From: Collybiopsis luxurians FD-317 M1
Taxonomy: Eukaryota; Basidiomycota; Agaricomycetes; Agaricales; Omphalotaceae
Assembly: GCA_000827265.1 (NCBI GenBank)
Contig: KN834749.1
Span: 1,725,500-1,789,499, forward strand
Reading direction: 5' to 3'
DNA: 64,000 nucleotides
Positions 12,260 to 23,574 of this stretch are shown here, one piece after another; position 1 is the first letter of the stretch; each line of letters opens with the position of its first letter. A program made the translations under genes and the position numbers. The notes under the pieces are model-generated. The model searched no databases. It was not told where the DNA came from and saw nothing but the letters and a program-made list of their open reading frames with translations.

Positions 12260-13524
12260 ATGTCACTTGTATCTTACCTTGATTCTCCGCGGTCCAATCA
12301 GCATTTGCTGCTTTTACAGTCATCGATAGCTCAATCTTCGCTGCCTGTGCTTCGCCATGTCCTTGTACATAAGCCTGGACAGAAAGATGTAAAAAAATTG
12401 CTATTCTGTTTTCTTCACCCTCCATCAAGCCTGATCACAGACTTTGCGAGTTCAAACCTGGAAATACACGACCTGGTAGACAGCATACCAGGGTATGATG
12501 ATTCGTGGTCAGATACATGTCCCAAGATCTTAAAAATCGTACAGCAAGGTCAGTGTTTTCGATAATAATGTCCTGAATGGAATCTCAACTAGGTACGCAC
12601 TCAGCATCTCCATCGCTGCCTATAGAGGTCATTATAGATTCTGTGGACACTCTGCTCAAAGACAATGACTCTACATCACAAGTTTTGCAATTCTTGAAGT
12701 CTCTTTTGGACTCAATTTCTGCACGCTCTAGTACGCCCCCTGATTGAACGTAAGCCCAGAAAGCCCAGCTGAGATTCTTCTCCTAGAGCCATCCAGACTG
12801 ATCCTACACCTCTGTGCCCCAAGCAAAATACTGCTGCACGTTGTTTCCACAGCCTTCTCGCCTTCAATTACCCATCTCATAGCTCATCCCCCTGTGCTAC
12901 TTATCCATCTGGCAACTGAATATATGACACCTCCCCCGCCATTTTCGCCTGAACCAAAGTTCTGGGGAGTTTTCATTCCAATCAGCGAACGTGTGCATGA
13001 CGTGGAAAGTCTGATATTCGGCCAGGGCGGTGAAGGAAGCGGCCAGTACAACGACATGGTTTTAGAGGCAATTGTAAGGGGCGGGACGGACGCTTCAGGA
13101 AGACGGAAGGCTGTTGAAAGATTTTTGGAAGGTTGGGATACAGATCAAAGTCGGCCGGTGCAGCTGGGCCAGTTGAGGACCTTGGCTTCGATTTGGAAGA
13201 GAAAGACTGTCGTGACAGAGGTTTGTCTGAATCCGCATTCACCCTTTACTTTAGCCCATCTCGTTTTCAGGCTGCCCCGGATCCTACTCAAAATGTGTCA
13301 TTCAACCTTCACCTCACTCCGTCCCAACAGGAATCTCGAGCGCGGGTTCCTCTTCCTTATGCGCATGAAGGTAGGAGCAAGGATCTCTCTGATCTCTCTT
13401 GTGTTTACGTGTACGCTTTACAGGTCTTACTTCAGCCCAGCCCGCTCCTGGAGCCATCTTATATGATCCAGATTCGGCCGACGACCTCGATGATGACGAT
13501 CCAGACGAAGATTTGGATATCTAA
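12260..13524 (+). CDS. ELP5: Elongator complex protein 5
   Basis: A subunit of the ELP4-5-6 subcomplex of Elongator, which modifies wobble uridines in tRNA. The start MSLVSYLDSPRSNQ is followed by LLLLQSSIAQSSLPVLRHVL. The body resembles the RecA-like fold of ELP4-6. The C-terminus is diagnostic: NVSFNLHLTPSQQESRARV.LPYAHE, then after an intron GAILYDPDSADDLDDDDP ending EDLDI, as in the Elp5/IKI1 family. Introns: one at about 12550-12591 (QQ/GTHSASP), one very short near 12732-12770 where GTACGC to CAG would be only 29 or 38 nt, one at about 13220-13270 and one at about 13371-13422. The ATG lies 2 nt after the GNAT stop, so its promoter must lie within or before that gene, or the two share a transcript. 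Confidence 0.82.
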
Positions 13525-13619
13525 TGTCATACACGGTACAGTGAGAATTACAATGCTACATCCTTCTGTTTAATTTTGGCAATGTTGGTCTTTTGAGAAA
13601 AATAAAATGATGAAGAAAA

Positions 13620-16122
13620 CTAGCAAGAAGAATCGCCGCGTCTATTGTCAAAATGAGCCCAAGAACCGCGATTGACCAGTCCTGCGGCAAAACTGGACAC
13701 GTTCGAAAGGGATGTCGTGAGCGAGAAGCGATTCTGGTCCCTTTCGCCATTGTTGGCCTCTCGGCCAGAATGTTGTTTCCTGACGGCCGTAGAAAGGGGA
13801 GCTTGATCCTTCGAGGTAATGCTCCTACCAGATTTTGGGATGGGTGCAGTACGAGAAGATACGGTGGGGTCCTCGGAAACAGACAAACGCACAGTACGCA
13901 GAGGTCTATCTAATCCCGGTGGAAGCGGTAGACGGTCACTAGGCCCAATTGGCTGCGATGTGCCCAGACCATTCACATCTTGCCTACGAGTTTGCGGAGA
14001 CGAGATTGGGATGGAAGGAAGATTAAGTGCTGATGCCGGTCGAGGTCTGCGTGGCCTAACAGCAATAGGTGTAGACGGTCCGCTAGATTCAGATGGAGAC
14101 GATGACCTTGCCAGGTGGTTCGATATTGCAGAAAGTGAGAGACGATGCCTGTTTTTGATTTCATCCAGCGTTCTGGGTCGCGCGTAAGCTTCAATTTGCC
14201 GCTGAATTTCAGGGACGGGGCGGACAGGCACTGCATCGGAGGGCTGAGTTGCGAAGCTTAACATCCCAGAGATGTTCGGTCCAGGGCTTTCTTCGTTACT
14301 CTGAATTGGCATCTCTGCGGCCGGAAGCGAATACGTGTGAGCGGTGACAGTAGGACGCGGTCTTCTGAGACGAGTCTGTCATAGTTATCGAGTAATCGCA
14401 TTGAGAGTCATGTTATGGCAGACTTGTGCGTATCACTTACAAAAGGACCAGAAGATGAAGCATTCAAATTTTGCTCCAAATTATGTCTGTCGAGGTCAAG
14501 TTCGAGACTAGGTAGAGGAGCAACGGGACTTGCTGCTGCTGTCGACGGACATATATCAAGGACATCCGTTGTTCTTCTGCTGGAGGAAACTTGAACTGCT
14601 AGACGTTCTTTAGACTTGCCCTGCAAAATATCCTTGAATTTGACTCCTAGTCTCTTGATCTTTGACAAAAGTCCACGCTTATGTAAAGTTGGATTTGACG
14701 ACACGACGATACTTCGCCCATGGGCTGATGCTGCGGCTGCACTTGCAAGATCATTTTGGGTTGGATCGCTCACTTGAATAAAATCCAAGCCAATAGGTTC
14801 AATTTGAAGAGCGGTAGAACCCCATGAAGACATCATCACCGCAACAGCATATTCAGTAGCATCATTTTCGAGAGCGTCGATATCATTTGCAGAGGGCGTC
14901 AGCGGGGCTGACATTAATACCGGAGACGGAGAGCTTGAAAGCGTATGAGAAGGGAACGTCACAACATGCGTAGCAAGAGGATTTTCGAGTTGAGCTCGTA
15001 GAGAAGGTGAAGGAGAGAGGGGAACAGAAATGGGAGAAGGGCTAGGCGCTGGCAAGTTTGGTTCGGAAACACCGGAAAGTGAAAGAGCCCATGGTACATT
15101 ACATTGTGTACTCTCGCCTGTGCAGGGAGTAGTGGGCATTGCTGTATCGCAAGGAAAAGAGTCGTCTAAATTCACGATGCTTGAAAGTGATAAGGATGTC
15201 AGACGAGGCTCTGACGGCAGCTCAAGTTCTTCAGTAGAAGAGCTATAGCCATCAGTCAAAGGAGAAACGACGACGACCGAAACATCTTCTTGCGTTCGTA
15301 GTGCTCGGGAAGAAGACACCGATGATCCTGGAGAAGAAAAAACGGAAGGAGAAGCGAGCCGCAGGAGATCGGAATCATCATACTCTGCATCTTCGATCGA
15401 GGTAAAGCTATAGGATTGATCTGTTACACCTCTAAAGCGTCTGAACGCGGGAGAAGGACGATTAGAGCCCGAAACGAAGATGATAGGTGATATGGGCGAT
15501 CCTAAACTCTGAGGAGACGATGCAGGACTCGGAGTCTGACTGGAGGGAGGATACTCAACTGAAGATGTTTCTGAGGAGAGTGGCGAGAATGACGTGTCAC
15601 CAGTCAGCGGATGTTCAAAACCGTCAGGCCGGGGGAGATTGGCTCCGGAACGGCTGGCCTGTGAGATATGACTTGTGTCTGGACTAGGAAGCTGATGTAT
15701 GCGCCATTCGGAACTCGATGACGCGGACTTTGGGCTGTAGACGTCCTCTCCGAGCGTTGTGTCTGAAGAATCGGCCGATAAAGTCTATACCTAGATCAAG
15801 GAAAGGTACCCAGGATAATTGCGGGAAAAACTTACAGCTAAAGCTGAAAATGAGCTCCCGCTCTGCACCTGGATTATGGTAAGTCAAGTTATCGACAATA
15901 AGGAGTATAGCAACCCACCTGCGTGAGTCCACTCGACTGAGAATTTCTAGAAGCTGGTGTCCCAGTTGTAGCGAGCGTTTCATTTGAAGAGAGAGAGACT
16001 AGTTTCGGGACGCCGAGATGCCTAGTTTCATTATCGGAAGCTGAAATTGAACGAGTAATGTACGGCCAAGCTCCTGGAAGAGCTGGCGAGGGCGAACGAA
16101 AATTTGTTGTGTGAGAAGACAT
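13620..16122 (-). CDS. Ser/Pro-rich protein of unknown function
   Basis: The gene product is not recognised. Minus-strand start at 16122: MSSHTTNFRSPSPALPGAW. Exons run through a long low-complexity region (about 15320-14408 in one piece) to a C-terminal exon (14312-13620) ending SSFAAGLVNRGSWAHFDNRR. It is over 700 residues and mostly Ser, Pro and Thr. It is predicted disordered, with no membrane segment or catalytic motif seen. The one ordered-looking element is a basic amphipathic stretch near 14590-14680, LLSKIKRLGVKFKDILQGK, which could bind membrane or a partner. A second candidate is EIQRQIEAYARPRTLDEIKN near 14190. Introns lie near 15790-15840, 15870-15915 and 14313-14440. It could be a signalling or cytoskeletal scaffold, but that is a guess. 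Confidence 0.6.
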
Positions 16123-16268
16123 CCAAGAGCAAGCAACCTTTGCTGACTTTGCCTATGCTTTGGCTTCGATGTGGCGTGAGAATTATTGCATGTTCTCTAG
16201 AATTAATCCCTCCGTACTATTAGGAATCTACATACAAATAGATCTAGGCAAATGTCCTGGACGTTTTC

Positions 16269-17806
16269 TCACAAATTTCCCTTCACTGCCGCGTCAACAC
16301 TAACACCAAAGTGTTCAATATTCTTGCTGTTCAAGCCTGCCATTGAGATACGACCATCTTTGGTCATGTAAATGTGTGCCTTTTCAGCAAGAGCCTGAGT
16401 ATGGGTAGCCGTCAGACCAGTGAAGCTTGAGAGAATGAGGAGTGAGTTGACAAAAAGACCTCAAAGCGAATTGGGCTACTCACGAGAACATGCCGATTTG
16501 GCGTTTAATGTGTCCCCACTCGCCGGGCGTCTTGAGGTCATGAGTGAGCATGTCGTACAGCTTCTCTCGCATGTTAATGATGCGGTCGGCCATGCTCTTG
16601 ACCTCAACTTCCCATTCACTGTAGAGAGCTTCATTTGCGAGGATTGCATTGGCAATACGAGCACCGTGGATAGGAGGGTTGGAGTACATGGGGCGGATGA
16701 TAATCTTGAGCTGACTGTCGACACGAGCCTTTTCCTCGGGATCAGCGGTGGTCAAAGAGAACGCGCCGACACGTTCTCCGTACAAGCCCATGTTCTTTGC
16801 AAAGGACTGGGCAAGGGCGATTTGATGGCCTTGTGCGACAAAGTGACGCACGGCAAACGCGTCATTAGAGATGGAGCCGGTGGCGAAACCCTGGTAAGCC
16901 ATGTCGAAGAAGGGGAAAAGCTCATTCTCTTTGACAATGTCAGAAATTTCCTTCCATTGCCCGTGGGTAGGGTCAACACCGGTAGGGTTGTGTGCACATG
17001 CATGAAGCAAAACAATGGATTTCTTGGGAGCTGCCTAATAGGAAGAGGATCAATCAAATATCGTCGATGAGAGTGTTTATATCATACTCGTAGATCGGCT
17101 TTGAGACCTTCAAAGTCTAGTCCAACGGTGCCCTTGTCAAAGTATCGGTAACTACGAACTTCGAGGCCAGAGTCGCGGAAAACGGGAGTGTGGTTGCCCC
17201 ATGAGGGATTTGGAAGGTAGATAACTTTGGAGTGAGGATAATGACGGGCCAAAAAAGCTCCACCAATCCTCAGAGCACCCGTGCCAGAAATAGATTGAGT
17301 AACAGAAATCTGAAACGAGATGAGGAATGAAGCCGGTTTTGCGTAATGTCCGTACACACCGAGTCGGAGGCAAAGGGAGCACTGTCAGCGCCGTAGGCGA
17401 GTTTGGCAGCGTTTTTAGTGAATTCAGCGAAACCAGTGATGGGGAGGTACTCTTTGTCGGGTTTTGAGTTGGCCACAAGTTCTTCGGCCTTTTGAAGAAA
17501 GGAGTCTGAGAATAAATTGAATGATAGTCAATAAATATGCACCTTCTTGACACTGTTCAAGATGTATGGTTTGCCGTTCTCATCTCTGTATGCGCCGACG
17601 CCAAGGTTTATTTTGCGAGGATCCTTGTCTGCTTTGAAGGCCTCGGTGACACCTAATTTGTGGGGTCAATAGGACGGAAAGACGGAAAGGAAAGAAGAAA
17701 TACCGAGAATGGGGTCAGGAGGACCAGCTGGCACAGCGGCGAAGGCGGAAATGGCACGCTTTGCTGTGAGATTGATAGGAGCAGAGCGTCGGGCAAGAGA
17801 GAGCAT
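16269..17806 (-). CDS. AAT1: Aspartate aminotransferase, mitochondrial
   Basis: A PLP enzyme that interconverts aspartate/2-oxoglutarate and oxaloacetate/glutamate; part of the malate-aspartate shuttle. The start at 17806, [18 protein letters not shown], is a typical mitochondrial presequence (basic, no acid). The body shows [109 protein letters not shown] (with the PLP Lys) and [14 protein letters not shown]. It ends [24 protein letters not shown] with the stop at 16269. The length fits the family (about 420 residues). Several short introns interrupt it. It is divergent from the aspartyl-tRNA synthetase gene, 164 bp between starts. Confidence 0.95.
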
Positions 17807-17970
17807 TTTTTTTTCTTGTCAAGGACTAATGAGAGTATATAAATCAAAAGCGGAGGGTTACGGAAGAGGGTACGCCACTCTAGCGCCGATTCCAGCCTGC
17901 GGTCTTTGTCGGCCCGGTCTCATCTGATAACTCTTTTTTGCCGAGTCACTGCCAGTCAGTTCTCATCTTC

Positions 17971-19951
17971 ATGTCTGAACAGTCAACAGAGCAGTAAGTA
18001 CAACACATCCAGCATCTTACCAAACATATCTATCCTTCTCTAGGCCTCAAGCACAAGATCAGAACGCTCCAACCAAGAGTGAACTGAAGAAACGGGCCAA
18101 GGCCGCAGAGAAGGAGAAAAAAGCCGCAGAGAAAGCCGCAAAACAACAAGAATTAGCGGCCCAGAAAGCTGCTACAGAAGTCGTAAGTAAACATTTGCAA
18201 TCATCGTCTGTGCATCAGACTTTCGCGCTTCCAAGGACTATGCTGCAGAATTTTATGGCCAACTCCCCCTTCATCAGTCTCAATCCCGTCCTCGCAAATC
18301 TCGCGTCGATATAGTGTCCCTTCCATCCCACGTTGGTGACACTGTCTTATTGCGTGCACGTATACACAACTCTCGCGCACAAGGAAGCAAAATGGTCTTC
18401 CTCAACCTTCGTCAGCGTACTGAATCAGTACAGGCTTTGATGATCGTGTCACCAGAGAAGGTGTCCAAGCAGATGGTAAAATGGGCTGCTGGACTGGCCA
18501 CAGAAAGCATTATTCTTGTAGAAGGCATCGTAAAACAATCACCAGAAATCATCAAGAGCGCCACTGTCGGCACCGTAGAAATCGAGATCTCAAAAGTAAG
18601 GTTTTCATACTAAATTTTGCGTTAGAGAATCTCACACTCTTTCAGCTCTTTCTTATCGCTGGAGTCGAGGCAACCCTGCCATTCACAGTGGAAGACGCTG
18701 ACCGTGCGGAAGCTGACATTGAGTCTTCTGGGAATCAGTTCAACCGTGTGCTTCTCGACACTAGGCTAAATAATCGCGTCGTCGACCTTCGGGTAAGCTC
18801 TATTTTATCAGCAAGAGCACAACTGATAGCAAAATCAGAGTCACACCAATCAAGCTATTTTCAAACTGCAAGCAGCTTTGGGCGACCTTTTCCGTCAGTT
18901 CCTCAATTCAAACGGATTCATCGAAATACACAGTCCCAAGCTCCAGGGTGCTGCCACAGAATCTGGTGCTTCCGTCTTCAAAGTCAGCTACTTCAAAAGT
19001 AAGTCTGCTAAACCTGATTGAACTTGTTCTTTTGAGCAGTCCACATCGTAGGCAATGCTTTCCTCGCCCAATCTCCTCAACTTGCAAAGCAAATGGCTAT
19101 TGCCGCTGATTTTGAGCGAGTATACGAAGTCGGTCCCGTCTTTCGAGCCGAAGATTCCAATACCCATCGCCATCTCACCGAATTTATGGGTCTTGATCTC
19201 GAAATGACAATAGAAGAACATTATCATGAAGTCATGGAGCTACTTGACGGTCTCTTCCTCAGTATCTTTCGCGGACTGCGCGAAAAGTACAAGAAGGAAA
19301 TTGAGGTTGTCAACCATCAGTTTCCTGCCGAAGAGTTCAAATGGAGAGAAGGACCAGAAGGTACACTGAAACTCACTTTCAAGGAAGCTGTCGACCTTCT
19401 TGTCGAAGACGGGGTACCGAGGGAGGAATTGGACGACATAAAGTTAGCCAAAACTTTTGCTTTGCGCCCGCGTGTTTCTGATCATTTATCTTCACAGTAC
19501 TGAAAATGAAAAGAGATTAGGCCGAATAGTGCGAGCGAAATACGAGACCGACTACTACATCATTGACAAGTTCCCCATGGAGCTTCGTCCTTTCTACACT
19601 ATGCCCGACCCAACTGATCCTGTACGTTTCATTTCGTAAGCTTCCCGGTGTCCTAAACGTTTACCCTTTTCATAGACCCTCTCCAACTCGTACGACTTTT
19701 TCATGCGAGGAGAAGAAATCCTCTCAGGTGCTCAACGTATTCATGAACCTAAACTACTCGAGCAACAGATGCGTGGCAAAGGCATTGACCCAGAATCAAT
19801 GAAAGGCTACCTGGACGGTTTCCGTCTCGGCTGTTCACCGCATGGGGGTGGTGGTATTGGTCTGGAGCGTGTATTGATGCTGTTTTTGAAGCTCAACAAC
19901 ATTCGACGCGCTTCTTTGTTCCCCAGAGATCCGAAGAGATTGGAACCCTAG
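17971..19951 (+). CDS. DPS1: Aspartyl-tRNA synthetase, cytosolic
   Basis: Class IIb aminoacyl-tRNA synthetase. Starting MSEQSTEQ at 17971, it has a Lys/Ala-rich eukaryotic N-terminal helix ([20 protein letters not shown]) that helps bind tRNA. The OB-fold anticodon domain follows ([19 protein letters not shown]), then [13 protein letters not shown] and the catalytic domain with motif 1 ([12 protein letters not shown]), [20 protein letters not shown], motif 2 ([20 protein letters not shown]) and motif 3 ([15 protein letters not shown]). It ends [17 protein letters not shown] with the stop at 19951. The QSPQLAKQ and LTEFMGLD wording is of the eukaryotic AspRS type. At least seven short introns are present. 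Confidence 0.95.
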
Positions 19952-20667
19952 ATCTAACAGTTGCATGTTTCTACGCAATTAAATTGAATCGTCTTCTTGC
20001 TATGTACATACGATCACAGAATTGAGAGCAGAGCAAAATACATGAACGGTGAATTCCGGTAGAAGAGCCATTTGGCATGGCGAGTGTAGGGCGGGTAGCC
20101 CTTTGAGCATCCCGTCTTCTTTTGCATGATTTCTGAGTTCCGATCGCATTGGAGATACGAGGAAGGTTTTTAAGCGAATAGAATATATACGTACTAGCAA
20201 GACAACACAATAGAGTCGTCTCAAGGTGATGGATAGATATGTATGTTGGTATTTAAAAACGCAAGCGGTCAAATGAGATGAGCGGATGGCTTTCTATACA
20301 AATACGTACAGGACATAGAAACCGTTTTCTGGGCACTCCGTGCCCAAGAAGCTCGGCTGTGGCATGCTGTATGGAAAAGCTCCTCTTGGAGAGACACGCT
20401 CGCGGGAGGTAGGCCAATCAAGACGTCGATCAATTAACATTTCTTTGCTCCATGTTCTGTCAAGAGTTGTGGGGCCAGACAATCGTTGTCGTCTATATCC
20501 GTTAAATCCAAATCAATCTCCGTTCGTGTCACCCGTCACACAAGCCTTCTTTTAAGTAGTTATGAATATCGTAAATTCTTTTGCCTTTTCCTTCTTGTCT
20601 TCCCCCGGAATTTAAAGTCCCTACCGCTCTCTACCGCTACTTACACTCACTCCCCGCGCATTTCACC
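19952..20667. other. Intergenic region without a recognised gene
   Basis: 716 bp between AspRS and the small membrane protein. It includes a short hairpin, GGGCAC-TCC-GTGCCC (20331-20345), and a pyrimidine-rich stretch before 20668. Short open frames on both strands match nothing I recognise. Confidence 0.4.
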
Positions 20668-21220
20668 ATGATCTATCAGCTCCCCAGACTGGCTTTACAC
20701 CTTAGAGCTCTTCCCGACGATAGCGATACCAGCGGTAGTTCTTCCGCTAACATTCCAGATCAGGAATCAGGCCAAGTTGCACATTCGGGGTCGTTAGGGC
20801 ATAGGATGATTGGCGTCATCATTGTACTAGTGCTGGCCTTCCTGATATTCATTCTCTGGGTGGTGTTTGCCAAATGGCCGAGGCGAAGATTGCGGCGTTG
20901 GGGATGTACTTGCTTACCAGCACCACATGACGAGGTAGAAGATGTGGAGGGAAACACGAAGGAAAAGGCCGTACGGAGACAGGATAGTGATCAGAGACCA
21001 CAAAGTTGGGTCATTTCACACAACGAAATGGCATCGCAACAACCAGGGGATGCAGGGGATGGGTTTGGGCTCGAACGGTCTGACACACGAGAGTCTGAGC
21101 GATCGAAACATTTATCGCCGTGGGAGGGTGATGAGAGCAACAAAGTACAAAAGGTATGGTCCATTGCTTGACCAAATTCATAGAACTCAAATGACTTACT
21201 AGGAAATCCTGCAGTCATAA
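20668..21220 (+). CDS. Small single-pass membrane protein, unknown function
   Basis: Not recognised. From ATG 20668 (preceded by TTTCACC) it reads MIYQLPRLALHLRALPDD, a polar Ser-rich segment, one strong membrane helix, GVIIVLVLAFLIFILWVVFA (about residues 50-70), a basic stop-transfer KWPRRRLRRWGCTC with possibly palmitoylated Cys, and a ~90-residue polar tail rich in Asp, Glu, Ser and Arg. Positive-inside reasoning puts the tail in the cytosol. A good donor (AAG/GTATGG, 21154) and acceptor (ACTAG, 21202) add a last exon EILQS and a stop at 21220. Without that splice the protein ends VWSIA at 21171. Together the layout resembles a small fungal plasma-membrane or vesicle protein, but no family can be named. 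Confidence 0.6.
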
Positions 21221-21571
21221 ACATCACCGCGCTCAGCTTCCGGCATTGTACGATAGCAAGAGTAACTTACCACATTGTATAAATCCCTGCACAGACACTC
21301 TGATAATTCCTGTATACCACATATGCGTAAATACGATTTGATTGCATCCATTAAATAACATGATAGATACGTGTACAGTGATCCGCGAAGCTGGACAAAG
21401 CAAGGAATTCAATCCTGAAACAATTCTAGAAGATGGTGTGGAAATACGGATGAATTTATTACAACAACTTTGCACTAATAAGCTGATGCAAGCAGAAAAA
21501 AAGAAGTCCAGTCAGTTTGTATAAGAGAAGGGTTGTGTGCGACACCAACCTACAATACATATAGTATCCGG

Positions 21572-23429
21572 TCAACGTCGCCGGCTCCGTCGTCCACTAG
21601 ATCTTGTTCCATTTCCTTGTCCCAATATGCTGGCCGGCAGCGTATTTCCCTCAAGGGCGGCAGAGATAACTTCGGCGGGTAGGTCGATGTGCACCCCGTC
21701 CGCGTAAGTTAGAGCATCCAGAGGAGAATAAGCTGGGGGATCACGTCTTGACAGAGCTGCAGTGGTATTTAGCCTATCGGCTTCCCCGTTTGAACTGGGC
21801 GAACCTTGACTACCAGAGCTGCTTGTTCGACGGTGATCCGACCGTGTTAGGGCCTGCAAATGTATATCATGTGGGTTAGGTGTAGGAGGAGGTGGACTCA
21901 GTGGAGAGTCGGGAGGCGGGTGTACCTGAATGTGCGTTTCTGCGCCTGAGTCGGACAAGGATGCGGCCAAGTGAGTGAGGGACCGACGCATACGCCGAGG
22001 CGTGGAGAAGGGGTTAATCGCACCTGAGGCAATAGGAGATGATGGCCTGGAGCTAGAGGCAACCGAATCATCATCTGAATCAGATTCCTGTGCGACCCGA
22101 CTGTGATGAGGTCCTGGAGACGGAGGAAGGTTTGTATTAAGCGGTGCATGGAATGGCAGGTCAGTTGGGGATATGTATCTTGGAGACGTTGATGCATTAG
22201 GCTCATCATTAGGTTCCTCGTCAATAGGTGTGATGGGGGGAGGAGGGGTGAGGGGTTCGGCAGTCCGCAGCGGGGAGGATACTATTAGTTCACCGCTATT
22301 AGGCCGGGGCCGTCTAGAGCGATGACTTCGACGAGAGGGAGTAGGGGAAGAAACCCCAGGCGTATTAGGCGTTGAATCTGTGGAACGTATTCGACCCCCG
22401 ACGTCCAGCAGAATGCTCCCTCGTTCACTGCCGTACGCCGGAGGTGGGGCTAGGGTTCCCACGCTGGGGGCTAGTCCCCACTTCTTGACATTGGCCTCGA
22501 CGAACACGAAACCTGCCTGGCCAAGGTTTACATGTACACTGCAGGGACCATCAGCACCGATAGTGGGGAAAAGATTCCAACGATTTAAGCCTGTGAAAGC
22601 ATCTTCCATCTTGCGTCCGTTTCGGGTAAAAAAGACAGTGCCCGAGCGCGGACGATATCCGACTCCCAAAACATCCCCTTCCTTGAGTGGAGAGCCAAAA
22701 GACTGGGCGGTGAAGGGATAGTTGTGAGATTTGTCGCCGTTGGAGTGGTAAGCAATAGAATAACGATTAAGACCGGGAAGACGGAATGAGGGATAAGGTT
22801 TAGTAGCCAGTCCGATGGCAACATTGGTGGATTCTGGGAGGTCAAACATTTTGACTTCCCAATAATATACTTCGTTTAGTTTCGGTAGAGGTAGATTAGA
22901 CTGTACACAAGAGGCCGATGCGGGGTCCGGAAGGAAAGTGATTTCCGTGCGAGCATGAACGAGAAGGGAGTTGACTGTCTCGAAATCTGGTTCGAACGAC
23001 CAGGCAGAGACGCCCTTTTCCTGGATAGAGAGAAATTGGGATAGAGTAATGTCTGTAGGGAGTGAATTGGGTAGATACTGAAGCTGATATTCTGAACGGA
23101 ATAGATGAGTATTAAGATAAAAGGGCCGAAAATTTGAACGTGCCCTTTGCCCGTATATAAGCCCTGCGGGCATTTTCGTCGGCGATACTCTCAAGCCAGC
23201 GATTCTCTACGGTCTCAAAGCCTCCATCTGCCTCGATAAGATCTTCTCTGCTCATGTCGACTGGACCATCGCTGTCTCGCAAGACGATACCGCGACGACG
23301 ACGAATGAGTAACAGACATACTAGAAAAAGAAGAAGAAGGAAAAGAAAGGTAGAGAGAACGATGAGAAGGGGTAAGAGTATAAGCCACGTTGAGTTGTCG
23401 TCAATGACTGGATTCTGTTCGACGCCCAT
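21572..23429 (-). CDS. SSH4: SSH4/EAR1-like SPRY-domain Rsp5 adaptor
   Basis: A membrane-anchored adaptor that recruits the ubiquitin ligase Rsp5 to endosomal or vacuolar membrane cargo. The start at 23429 gives MGVEQNPVIDDN, then a single membrane helix (WLILLPLLIVLSTFLFLLLL) and a basic RRRRG flank. A SPRY domain follows (SIQEKGVSAWSFEPD, YYWEVKMF, IGLATKPYPSFRLPG, YSIAYHSNGDK, GDVLGVGYRPRSGTVFFTRN). The tail is long and Ser/Pro-rich with two PPxY motifs, PPAYGS and PPAYSP, the Rsp5-binding sites. This order matches yeast Ssh4. The only intron I place (23092-23143) has GC-AG ends and joins RAYIRAK to EYQLQYLPN; it is inferred because no GT donor keeps the frame. It is divergent from SNF4, 145 bp between starts. 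Confidence 0.88.
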
Positions 23430-23574
23430 GGTGGTTGCAGGTATACTAGGGAGATTGAGAGTCTATTAGTTTGATGACATAATGTTGTTTATCTTATCTT
23501 ATCTTGCCGAATCAGGGCTGCCGATAACTTCTAGATCTTTCATTCCCTCTCTCTTCTCCCTCCGCCTCTTATCA

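Noticed and set aside
16269..19951. Aspartate-metabolism gene cluster (AAT plus AspRS)
   Set aside because: Both are housekeeping genes placed head-to-head. Two genes sharing a substrate do not make a pathway cluster, and the neighbours are unrelated.
20327..20350. Hairpin GGGCAC-TCC-GTGCCC as a terminator or small RNA
   Set aside because: The stem is only 6 bp plus a bulged extension, and fungal RNA polymerase II does not use intrinsic hairpin terminators. It is kept only as a note in the intergenic entry.
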